The notes under the pieces: generated by a model
Seen by the model: only the letters and a program-made list of their open reading frames with translations
The model's database searches: none
Told to the model about the DNA's origin: nothing
Position numbers and translations under genes: made by a program
Assembly (NCBI GenBank): GCA_900475325.1
Contig: LS483371.1
Span: 186,001 to 250,000, forward strand
Direction: 5' to 3'
Source: Paucimonas lemoignei
GTDB taxonomy: Bacteria; Pseudomonadota; Gammaproteobacteria; Pseudomonadales; Pseudomonadaceae
DNA length: 64,000 bases
In this document: positions 57,276 through 64,000 of the stretch, in pieces
How the letters are laid out: each line of letters starts with the position of its first letter
How positions within the stretch are numbered: the stretch's first letter is position 1

Positions 57276-57593
57276 GAGACCACCTGGAGTTGTGAGCAAG
57301 AAAACCTGATTACCAATGGGCGGCTGGCCGGGCGTAAAAGCTTGTAATAAGCGCTTGGCCTGACCTCGCTCGCCGACTTTTCATAAGATGCTGTCGAACT
57401 GCCACGTTCAGGCGTTGCCTGACTTCGAGGGCGGCGCATTATACCCAGCGAATTTCGATTAGGGGATCAACCCCGGAAATCGCCCCAAACTACAGGCTTC
57501 TATGGCGGCCCCGGTAAAATCTGCTAACAATGCACACGGTGCGCATCACCGCAGCTACGCCATAATGCGCCCCGAGATCAAAGGAGCATCTGA
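57276..57593. promoter_or_regulatory. Divergent tex/ompR intergenic region with candidate -10 elements
   Basis: This 318-nt gap holds a TATAAT on the minus strand (57438-57443), a plausible -10 for tex although no good -35 is seen, and CATAAT at about 57561-57566 on the plus strand, a plausible -10 for ompR about 30 nt before its ATG. No gene is supported. Confidence 0.4.
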
Positions 57594-58334
57594 ATGAGTA
57601 GCACTGCACAAATTGCGGAAGGCGAAAAAATCCTCATCGTTGATGATGATCCAGGCTTGAGCAGCCTGTTGGAACGTTTTTTTACCAGCAAGGGCTACCG
57701 TGCCCGGGCTGTCGCCAACGTCGAGCAAATGGATCGCTTGCTGGCCCGCGAAGTTTTCAACCTTGTGGTTCTGGATTTGATGCTGCCCGGCGAAGACGGG
57801 CTGTCTGCCTGCCGTCGCTTGCGTGCTGCGAACAATCAGGTGCCGATCATTATGCTGACCGCCAAGGGCGATGAGCTGAGCCGTATCAAAGGCCTTGAGC
57901 TGGGTGCCGATGATTACCTGGCCAAGCCGTTCAACCCTGATGAGCTGATGGCTCGGGTCAAGGCTGTGTTGCGCCGTCAGGCAGCTCCGGTACCGGGCGC
58001 GCCAGGCAGCGAAGACGAGTCGGTGAGCTTCGGTGATTACGAGTTGTCTCTGGCGACCCGTGAGCTCAAGCGTGGCGATGAAGTGCACATGCTGACCACC
58101 GGCGAGTTTGCGGTGCTCAAGGCGCTGGTGATGCACGCCCGTGAGCCGTTGACCCGTGACAAGCTGATGAATCTGGCGCGTGGCCGTGAATGGGATGCGC
58201 TGGAGCGCTCCATCGACGTGCAGATTTCCCGTCTGCGTCGCCTGATCGAGCCGGACCCTTCCAAGCCGCGCTATATCCAGACGGTCTGGGGTGTTGGTTA
58301 TGTATTCGTTCCGGACGGTGCCGGTACTCGATAA
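57594..58334 (+). CDS. ompR: OmpR-family response regulator (AmgR ortholog)
   Basis: A 246-residue regulator with an N-terminal receiver (about 12-125) and C-terminal winged helix (about 145-240). The acidic pocket is DDD at 17-19, the phosphoacceptor is Asp61 (VVLDLMLPGEDG), and the Lys is in YLAKPFNPDEL. The winged-helix signature LMNLARGREWDALERSIDVQISRLRR is OmpR-like. In P. aeruginosa the ortholog is AmgR, controlling envelope-stress and aminoglycoside-tolerance genes. AAAGGAG precedes the ATG. envZ lies downstream across an unusual 165-nt gap that contains a terminator-like hairpin. Confidence 0.95.
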   Translation: MSSTAQIAEGEKILIVDDDPGLSSLLERFFTSKGYRARAVANVEQMDRLLAREVFNLVVLDLMLPGEDGLSACRRLRAANNQVPIIMLTAKGDELSRIKGLELGADDYLAKPFNPDELMARVKAVLRRQAAPVPGAPGSEDESVSFGDYELSLATRELKRGDEVHMLTTGEFAVLKALVMHAREPLTRDKLMNLARGREWDALERSIDVQISRLRRLIEPDPSKPRYIQTVWGVGYVFVPDGAGTR

Positions 58335-58376
58335 TCGAGCACTTTTCGGAGCACAAGCTGCAGTGATGACCTGTCG

Positions 58377-58416
58377 CGTCGATAGCCCTGAACCGGGCTA
58401 TCGACGTTTTGGTTTT
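58377..58416 (+). terminator. Terminator-like hairpin between ompR and envZ
   Basis: A perfect 12-bp stem (CGTCGATAGCCC / GGGCTATCGACG) with a six-base TGAACC loop, followed by TTTTGGTTTT, 42 nt after the ompR stop. It has the form of an intrinsic terminator or attenuator. Confidence 0.8.
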
Positions 58417-58429
58417 CGCGATTCCTGCT

Positions 58430-58492
58430 GCGGCTTGGCATTCGCGATTCGCAAACCCCGCGAGCCTGGCTCGCTCCTGCAAAGTGTATAGC
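58430..58492. repeat. Degenerate REP remnant before envZ
   Basis: The segment around TTCGCGATTCGCAAACCCCG and CGAGCCTGGCTCGCTCCTGC resembles a class C arm plus a decayed partner. It lies just before the envZ ATG. Confidence 0.4.
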
Positions 58493-58499
58493 TGCTGTT

Positions 58500-59822
58500 A
58501 TGAAAACCCCGCTCTGGTTCCCGCAAAGCTTTTTCTCCCGCACGCTCTGGCTGGTGCTCATCGTCGTGCTGTTTTCCAAGGCATTGACCCTGGTCTACCT
58601 GCTGATGAACGAGGACGTGCTGGTCGACCGGCAATACAGCCACGGCGTCGCGCTGACGCTGCGCGCCTATTGGGCTGCCAATGAAAACGACCGCGAAGCC
58701 ATTGCCGATGCTGCAGGCCTGATCCGTGTGGTGGGCGGCGGTGTACCGGAAGGCGAGCAGCACTGGCCTTATAGCGAAATCTATCAACGCCAGATGCAGG
58801 CTGAACTGGGCGATGACACCGAAGTGCGCCTGCGTGTGCATGCGCCGCCTGCCTTGTGGGTGCGTGCGCCAAGCTTGGGCGATGGCTGGTTGAAGGTGCC
58901 GCTGTATCCGCACCCGCTGCGCGGCCAGAAGATCTGGAGCGTGCTGGGCTGGTTCCTCGCTATCGGTTTGTTATCCACCGCCTCGGCGTGGATCTTCGTT
59001 CGGCAACTCAATCAGCCACTCAAGCGCCTGGTGTTTGCCGCCAGGCAGCTTGGCCAGGGCCGTAGCGTGCGCCTGCCGGTCAGCGATACGCCCAGCGAGA
59101 TGACCGAGGTGTATCGCGCTTTCAACCAGATGGCCGAAGACGTCGAACAGGCGGGGCAGGAGCGGGAGCTGATGCTGGCCGGGGTTTCCCACGATTTGCG
59201 CACACCGCTGACCCGCTTGCGTTTGTCCCTGGAGCTGATGAAGGGCGAGAACGAACTCACCGAAGGCATGGTGCGTGATATCGAGGACATGGATGCGATC
59301 CTCGATCAGTTCCTGGCGTTCATCCGTGACGGTCGCGACGAAGAGATTGAGGAAGTCGATCTCAGCGAGTTGGTGCGCGATGTAGTGGCGCCGTTCAACA
59401 ATCCTGAGAATCCCGAGGAGCAGATCCGCCTGTGCCTGGAGCCCATCCCGCCGTTCCCGCTGCGTCGTGTTTCGATGAAGCGCCTGCTGACCAACCTGAT
59501 TGGCAACGCCATGCACCATGCGGGCAATGGCATTGAAGTCGCGGCATATGTCTCAGGGGATACCAGCGCGCCGTATGTGGTGCTCAGCGTTCTGGACCGT
59601 GGCGCTGGCATTGATCCGTCGGAACTGGAAGTGATCTTCAACCCGTTCATCCGTGGCGACCGCGCACGCAGTGGCAAAGGCACGGGGTTGGGGCTGGCTA
59701 TCGTCAAGCGCATCGCGGCGATGCATGGCGGTAATGTCGAGCTGAGGAATCGCTCGGGTGGCGGGCTGGAAGCGCGGGTGCGCTTGCCGTTGGGGTTGAT
59801 GTTGCCCAGAGGGGCGGTCTAA
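58500..59822 (+). CDS. envZ: EnvZ-family sensor histidine kinase (AmgS ortholog)
   Basis: A 440-residue inner-membrane sensor kinase. Two transmembrane helices (about 14-36 and 147-167) enclose a periplasmic sensor of about 110 residues. HAMP follows (about 168-220), then the dimerisation/phosphotransfer domain with His231 in AGVSHDLRTPLTRL, and the ATPase domain with NLIGNAMHHAG (N box), LDRGAGIDP (G1) and GKGTGLGLAIVKRI (G2). It partners with the upstream regulator; the ortholog pair is AmgRS in P. aeruginosa. No Shine-Dalgarno is obvious (GCTGCTGTT before the ATG), so expression relative to ompR may be low. Confidence 0.94.
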   Translation: MKTPLWFPQSFFSRTLWLVLIVVLFSKALTLVYLLMNEDVLVDRQYSHGVALTLRAYWAANENDREAIADAAGLIRVVGGGVPEGEQHWPYSEIYQRQMQAELGDDTEVRLRVHAPPALWVRAPSLGDGWLKVPLYPHPLRGQKIWSVLGWFLAIGLLSTASAWIFVRQLNQPLKRLVFAARQLGQGRSVRLPVSDTPSEMTEVYRAFNQMAEDVEQAGQERELMLAGVSHDLRTPLTRLRLSLELMKGENELTEGMVRDIEDMDAILDQFLAFIRDGRDEEIEEVDLSELVRDVVAPFNNPENPEEQIRLCLEPIPPFPLRRVSMKRLLTNLIGNAMHHAGNGIEVAAYVSGDTSAPYVVLSVLDRGAGIDPSELEVIFNPFIRGDRARSGKGTGLGLAIVKRIAAMHGGNVELRNRSGGGLEARVRLPLGLMLPRGAV

Positions 59823-59852
59823 ACGCTGAACTCACGATTGGAATCAAATCCC

Positions 59853-59941
59853 CGTGGGAGCGAATTCATTCGCGAAAGGGCCGGTCCTGAAAAGTATCTG
59901 TATCTGATACACCGCTTTCGCGAATGAATTCGCTCCCACAG
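59853..59941. repeat. Class A REP pair (REPIN-like)
   Basis: Arms GTGGGAGCGAATTCATTCGC and complement; the spacer (AAAAGTATCTGTATCTGATA) differs from the class loop. It lies between the convergent envZ and rimK. Confidence 0.9.
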
Positions 59942-59987
59942 GTCTCCCAGATGCTGCTCCATTGCGAGCATCAGGGAGTATTGCGGT

Positions 59988-60893
59988 TCAGCCCTTCCCC
60001 TTAGTCCGCGTCATATGCGGGCCGCTGTTCTTCTCCAGGTACTCGATGATCATCCCGGCCACGTCCTTGCTGGTGGTGACTTCGATGCCTTCCAGGCCCG
60101 GCGACGAGTTGACTTCCATCACCAGTGGCCCGTGGTTGGAGCGCAGGATGTCGACACCCGCGACGCTCAGGCCCATGACCTTGGCGGCGCGAATGGCGGT
60201 CATGCGCTCTTCGGGTGTGATCTTGATCAGGCTAGCGCTGCCGCCGCGATGCAGGTTGGAGCGAAACTCGCCCGGCTTGGCCTGACGCTTCATGGACGCG
60301 ATGACCTTGTCGCCCACCACAAAGCAGCGAATATCCGCGCCGCCCGCTTCTTTTATGTACTCCTGAACCATGATGTCCTGCTTGAGGCCCATGAACGCCT
60401 CGATCACTGATTCAGCTGCCGTTGCCGTTTCGCACAGCACCACGCCAATCCCTTGAGTGCCTTCCAGCACCTTGATCACCAGCGGTGCGCCGTTGACCAT
60501 CTGGATCAAGTCCGGAATGTCATCCGGGGAGTGGGCAAAGCCGGTGACCGGCAAGCCGATCCCGCGACGTGACAGCAATTGCAGCGAGCGCAGCTTGTCC
60601 CGGGAGCGGGCGATGGCTACCGATTCGTTGAGCGGGAACACGCCCATCATTTCAAACTGACGCAATACTGCGCAGCCATAGAACGTCACCGAGGCGCCAA
60701 TGCGTGGGATCACTGCATCGAAGCCTTCCAGCGGTTTGCCGCGATAATGAATCTGCGGCTTGTGGCTGGCGATGTTCATATAGGCGCGCAGGGTGTCGAT
60801 CACCACCATCTCATGGCCACGTTCAATACCGGCTTCGACCAGACGACGGGTTGAATACAGACGCGGGTTACGCGAAAGCACAGCGATCTTCAT
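59988..60893 (-). CDS. rimK: Ribosomal protein S6 glutamate ligase
   Basis: A 301-residue ATP-grasp ligase that adds glutamate residues to the C-terminus of ribosomal protein S6. Features: [17 protein letters not shown] near the start, [20 protein letters not shown] (ATP-grasp lysine/glycine loop), [23 protein letters not shown], and the metal-binding [12 protein letters not shown] near 262-273. In P. fluorescens RimK modification changes ribosome output and is itself tuned by RimA, RimB and cyclic di-GMP. It is the last gene of rimA-rimB-rimK, overlapping rimB by four bases. Confidence 0.96.
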   Translation of the reverse strand: MKIAVLSRNPRLYSTRRLVEAGIERGHEMVVIDTLRAYMNIASHKPQIHYRGKPLEGFDAVIPRIGASVTFYGCAVLRQFEMMGVFPLNESVAIARSRDKLRSLQLLSRRGIGLPVTGFAHSPDDIPDLIQMVNGAPLVIKVLEGTQGIGVVLCETATAAESVIEAFMGLKQDIMVQEYIKEAGGADIRCFVVGDKVIASMKRQAKPGEFRSNLHRGGSASLIKITPEERMTAIRAAKVMGLSVAGVDILRSNHGPLVMEVNSSPGLEGIEVTTSKDVAGMIIEYLEKNSGPHMTRTKGKG

Positions 60894-61372
60894 GCAGCAC
60901 CTGTGGCAGAGGTAGTCGAGACCGGAAAAACCGGTTTGTCCTGAACATAAGTAATGCCCGGATTGACGACCAGCTGGCCGTCGATCAAAGCGTTGGAGCC
61001 GAGCAGCAAGCGATAGCGCATTGCTTTGCGGCAGGCCAGCGTGAATTCCACCGGCCAGACGCGATCACCCAAAGCCAGGGTGGTGCGAATGACGTAGCGG
61101 ACCTGCGCGTGACCGTTGGAGCTTTTAATTGTTTTCATCGCGACCAGCAGCGCTTCACAGCGACGATGACGCAACTGGACCACGGTGCCCAGGTGGGCGT
61201 TGAAACGAACCCATTTCTGGCCGTCGCGTTCGAAAGGCTCGATCTCGGTCGCGTGCAAACTGGAGGTGCTCGCCCCGGTATCGATTTTCGCCCGCAGGCC
61301 TGCAACCCCCAGATCGGGCAGTGCCACCCACTCGCGCAGGCCGATGACTGTCAGATGATCAAATGTTTTCAA
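60890..61372 (-). CDS. rimB: RimB, retropepsin-like/ATP-dependent zinc protease family protein
   Basis: A 160-residue protein of the RimK-associated putative protease family. The aspartyl-protease-like motif [14 protein letters not shown] lies at about 28-41, followed by VRFNAHLGT and [13 protein letters not shown], with [17 protein letters not shown] near the C-terminus; the fold is retropepsin-like despite the zinc-protease label in databases. In P. fluorescens RimB acts with RimK on S6 modification. The start is TTG at 61372 ([15 protein letters not shown]) with only weak Shine-Dalgarno bases. It overlaps rimK by four bases and lies 16 nt after rimA. Confidence 0.92.
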   Translation of the reverse strand: MKTFDHLTVIGLREWVALPDLGVAGLRAKIDTGASTSSLHATEIEPFERDGQKWVRFNAHLGTVVQLRHRRCEALLVAMKTIKSSNGHAQVRYVIRTTLALGDRVWPVEFTLACRKAMRYRLLLGSNALIDGQLVVNPGITYVQDKPVFPVSTTSATGAA

Positions 61373-61388
61373 AGGGATTCCGTACTTC

Positions 61389-62171
61389 TCACGCTATCTG
61401 CAAGGCCCCGGGTTGAACCTGAGCCAATGCTTTGAATGCAGGTTTGGCGAACCAGAAGCCTTGCATCAGAAAAATCCCGCAGTCGGCGAGAAAGTCTCGT
61501 TCTTCGGCACCTTCGATGCCTTCGGCGATGACTGTAACCCCCAACTCCGCACACATTGTGACAACGCCACGAACGATAGCCTGACGCGGGCGATCGCGGT
61601 GGATATCTCTGATTAATTGCATGTCGAGTTTTATCAGGTCGGGCTGAAAATCAGCCAGCAGCGTCAGCCCGGAATAACCGGCCCCGAAATCATCAATGGC
61701 GGTCATGAAACCGAACTGGCGGTATTCACGCAGAATATTGGTCAAATGGCGATTGTTATCGACGTGCTCGCTCTCGATCGTCTCGAAAATCAGCCGGTCT
61801 AGCGGGAAGTTATGCTCGCGCGCGGCTTCCAGCGTGCTGCGGATGCACAGCTCCGGGCGGTACACCGCATTGGGCAGGAAGTTGATCGACAAGCGCTCCT
61901 GCATGTTCAGCGCTGCGGCACCCGCGATGGCATGGGTGCGGCACAGCTGATCAAAACGGTAGCGGTTTTTATCCGTGACCTGACTCAGCACGGACAACGC
62001 GCCCTCGCCATTGATGCCGCGCACCAAAGCTTCGTGGGCGAATATCGACCCAGTGCGCAGATCGACGATGGGCTGATAAGCAAACGCGAAGGAAAAATCC
62101 AGCTCGGGGCTATTTCGGCAGCCATCACAGCCAACAGTGGGTGAGGTCAATGACGTGGGGAAGTCAGTCAT
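61389..62171 (-). CDS. rimA: RimA, EAL-domain cyclic di-GMP phosphodiesterase
   Basis: A 260-residue single-domain EAL protein. The active-site elements look intact: AHEALVRG near 45, NFLPNAVY (Asn), FETIESEH (Glu), AIDDFGAGYSGL (Asp pair), LIKLDMQLI (Lys) and VIAEGIEGAEE (Glu). The start ATG at 62171 follows GGAGTGCGAT; longer starts lack a Shine-Dalgarno at the right distance. In P. fluorescens RimA lowers cyclic di-GMP and modulates RimK, linking the second messenger to ribosome modification. The gene order here, rimA-rimB-rimK, is the same. Confidence 0.92.
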   Translation of the reverse strand: MTDFPTSLTSPTVGCDGCRNSPELDFSFAFAYQPIVDLRTGSIFAHEALVRGINGEGALSVLSQVTDKNRYRFDQLCRTHAIAGAAALNMQERLSINFLPNAVYRPELCIRSTLEAAREHNFPLDRLIFETIESEHVDNNRHLTNILREYRQFGFMTAIDDFGAGYSGLTLLADFQPDLIKLDMQLIRDIHRDRPRQAIVRGVVTMCAELGVTVIAEGIEGAEERDFLADCGIFLMQGFWFAKPAFKALAQVQPGALQIA

Positions 62172-62289
62172 ATCGCACTCCATGAATAAGGGTTTTCGGG
62201 ATGGCAAGGGTGGTTGGTCGTCGTATTCGCGTACTGCACATCGCTTGTGACGTAGTAGAGTCTGACTACCACCCGATAGAGGAATTCAC

Positions 62290-62697
62290 ATGGCACAAAC
62301 GTCAGACGAAGACGACAAAGTTCGTTTGGACAAATGGCTGTGGGCCGCGCGCTTCTATAAAACCCGTGCGCTGGCCAAAACAGCCATTGAAAGTGGCAAG
62401 GTCCACTGCCGTGGTGAGCGGTGCAAGCCTGGGAAAGAGCCGAGGATCGGCGATCAGTTTCAGATTCGCACCGGTTTTGACGAGCGTACGGTAGTCGTGG
62501 AAGCTCTGTCCATCGTCCGGCGCGGCGCGCCCGAAGCGCAGACGCTCTACAGCGAGACGCCGGAGAGCATTACCAAGCGCGAAAACGAAGCGGCGCAGCG
62601 CAAGGCGGGCAATCTGGGCGTCACCACCGATGGCAAGCCGACCAAAAAGCAACGTCGACAGTTGTTTGATTTTCGGGGTGCCGTGCGCGAGACGTGA
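62290..62697 (+). CDS. hslR: Ribosome-associated heat-shock protein Hsp15
   Basis: A 135-residue S4-domain RNA-binding protein that rescues stalled 50S subunits carrying peptidyl-tRNA. The S4 motif VRLDKWLWAARFYKTRALAKTAIESGKVHC (quoted in part) covers about 11-40, followed by a basic C-terminal tail (ENEAAQRKAGN, KPTKKQRRQLFDF) typical of Hsp15. GAGGAATTCAC precedes the ATG. hslO lies 236 nt downstream, separated by a class A repeat, so the two are probably independent units. Confidence 0.95.
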   Translation: MAQTSDEDDKVRLDKWLWAARFYKTRALAKTAIESGKVHCRGERCKPGKEPRIGDQFQIRTGFDERTVVVEALSIVRRGAPEAQTLYSETPESITKRENEAAQRKAGNLGVTTDGKPTKKQRRQLFDFRGAVRET

Positions 62698-62735
62698 GGC
62701 TGTTTGAACCTTGTGGCCTGGGCAGACCTCGGACC

Positions 62736-62828
62736 TGTGGGAGCGAATTCATTCGCGAAGGCAATGCGATGACCGACAATGATTCATCGGATGTACCGAC
62801 CTCTTCGCGAATGAATTCGCTCCCACAG
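62736..62828. repeat. Class A REP pair (REPIN-like)
   Basis: Arms GTGGGAGCGAATTCATTCGC and complement, class spacer with ATTCATCGGATGTACCGACC. Left flank GGCAGACCTCGGACC matches those at 5801 and 29503. Here it lies between genes in the same direction. Confidence 0.92.
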
Positions 62829-62933
62829 GGTGGGTACCCTCTGCAGCAGCATCGTCTCGCTTCGCTTGGAACACTGCGCAATAGCTCCTAAAATGCGCGC
62901 CATTACCTGCCATTCCTTCAGATACCTTCTCCT

Positions 62934-63827
62934 ATGCCTGATATCGACTACACACAGCGCTTCATTTTCGACGAGAGCGACGTTCGCGGTGAGCTGGTCG
63001 CACTGGAGCGCAGTTACGCCGACGTATTGGCCAAGCATCCGTACCCGGAGCCCGTCGCGCAATTGCTCGGTGAGCTATTGGCTGCGGCGGCATTGCTGGT
63101 CGGCACCCTGAAATTCGAGGGCCTGCTGATTCTTCAGGCGCGCTCCAGCGGGGCCGTGCCACTGTTGATGGTTGAGTGCTCCAGCGAGCGGGAGCTGCGC
63201 GGCATCGCCCGCTATGACGAATCGCTGATCACCCCTGGGGCCGGTCTGCAAGACTTGATGCCCGACGGCTCTCTGACCCTGACCGTCGATCCGCGCAAAG
63301 GCAAACGCTATCAAGGCATCGTTGCCCTGGATGGCGTGGACCTGTCGGAAAGCTTCAACAGCTATTTCGTGTTGTCCGAACAGCTTGGCACCCGTTTCTG
63401 GCTCAACGCCGACGGGCACCGCGCCCGGGGTCTGTTGTTACAGCAATTGCCTGCGCAACAGCAGACTGATGCCGAGGAGCGCCAAGCCACCTGGGAGCAC
63501 GTCACCACCCTGGCAAGCACCCTGACGGCCGAGGAATTGCTGAGCCTGGACAACCAGACCGTGCTCCATCGCCTGTTCCATGAAGACGAAGTCAGGATGT
63601 TTGACATACAGCCGCTATGCTTCCGCTGCAGCTGTTCTCGGGAACGTTCTGCCAATGCGCTGGTCAGCCTTGGGCTGGAAGATGCGCAGCAGTTGGTGAT
63701 CGAACACAACGGCACGGTCGAAATCGACTGTCAGTTCTGCAACCAGCGCTATCTTTTCGATGCCACTGATATTGCCCAGCTGTTCGCTGGCGGTGGCGTC
63801 GATTCGCCATCTGATACGCGTCATTAA
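62934..63827 (+). CDS. hslO: Redox-regulated chaperone Hsp33
   Basis: A 297-residue cytoplasmic chaperone switched on by oxidation. The N-terminal substrate-binding region includes [20 protein letters not shown] and [10 protein letters not shown]. The zinc/redox cysteines are in place near the C-terminus: Cys232 and Cys234 (CFRCSC) and Cys266 and Cys269 (CQFC); an extra Cys229 precedes the CxC. The start ATG at 62934 gives the family length (about 292-300). In Pseudomonas the next gene is normally pckA, which would lie beyond the right edge. Confidence 0.95.
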   Translation: MPDIDYTQRFIFDESDVRGELVALERSYADVLAKHPYPEPVAQLLGELLAAAALLVGTLKFEGLLILQARSSGAVPLLMVECSSERELRGIARYDESLITPGAGLQDLMPDGSLTLTVDPRKGKRYQGIVALDGVDLSESFNSYFVLSEQLGTRFWLNADGHRARGLLLQQLPAQQQTDAEERQATWEHVTTLASTLTAEELLSLDNQTVLHRLFHEDEVRMFDIQPLCFRCSCSRERSANALVSLGLEDAQQLVIEHNGTVEIDCQFCNQRYLFDATDIAQLFAGGGVDSPSDTRH

Positions 63828-64000
63828 TTACGCGCGGATTCAGCCTCACTACACGCTGTGGGCAGTGCTGGGGCTGTTCTGACAGGAGGGTCCTACCATT
63901 TTTGGGCTTTTCTGGCATAATCCGGCCCACTTTTCCGCTGTAGTAGTGGTTGTTTTTTTACTACAAAACCGTTTGGAACACTCGGCTAATGGCCGACGGG
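63828..64000 (+). promoter_or_regulatory. Leader of the next gene, cut by the window edge
   Basis: 173 nt after hslO with no gene start. It contains CATAAT (near 63916) as a possible -10 and a small hairpin GTAGTA / TACTAC (63940-63964). By synteny it may serve pckA, but that gene is outside the window. Confidence 0.3.

Overview
The window is a stretch of Pseudomonas chromosome. Gene order, protein families and the dense REP-type intergenic repeats all point to the fluorescens/putida/syringae side of the genus rather than P. aeruginosa; this is inference from content, since no rRNA is present. It is core-genome DNA with no prophage, insertion sequence, integrase, CRISPR array or tRNA that I can see. 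About 54 protein genes fill it. Antisense open frames are common because of the high GC content and were left out.

Layout. 1-8.4 kb: a MATE efflux pump cut by the left edge, a degenerate-GGDEF/EAL protein, rep, xpt, radC, and coaBC-dut. 8.5-16 kb: a long membrane-anchored algC, argB, a DUF4124 protein, pyrE, crc, a DUF4870 membrane protein and rph. 16-21.5 kb: yicC-gmk-rpoZ-spoT-ridA and a lipoprotein, a nucleotide and (p)ppGpp neighbourhood. 21.6-29.4 kb: an NAD-dependent epimerase, exbB-exbD-tonB, oxyR-recG and a YbaK-HDOD fusion. 29.6-37.5 kb: a GFA-type zinc protein, a CitMHS transporter, TerC, a Na/Pi-type transporter, an anchored M16 peptidase and a DUF5924/DUF2914 protein. 37.5-42.3 kb: a complete MCE lipid-transport operon (STAS-permease, ATPase, MCE protein, lipoprotein) and a convergent nucleoside-recognition membrane protein. 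43.1-46.2 kb: a four-gene envelope lipoprotein operon (COG3014, YcfL, LpoB-like, CsgG/LpoB-like). 46.6-50 kb: a GNAT enzyme, a polyol-type MFS transporter and an unknown membrane-anchored protein. 50-57.3 kb: argE, argA, gshA and tex-thioesterase. 57.6-64 kb: ompR-envZ, the rimABK ribosome-modification/c-di-GMP operon, hslR and hslO.

Repeats are the most distinctive non-coding feature. At least four classes of paired REP elements (REPIN-like hairpins) sit mainly between genes. Eleven class A copies share both arms and a loosely conserved spacer. A 272-bp composite of several classes is tandemly duplicated at 42435-42978. A class D pair lies inside the coding start of the MCE-operon lipoprotein and lengthens its signal peptide.

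Strongest candidates for follow-up: the LpoB/YcfL/COG3014/CsgG-like operon, in a genus where PBP1b is known to use a different activator; the REP pair inside a signal peptide; the terminator-like hairpin between ompR and envZ; the membrane-fused AlgC; and a candidate Hfq/Crc site on the Shine-Dalgarno of the MFS transporter gene. None of these is proven from sequence alone.
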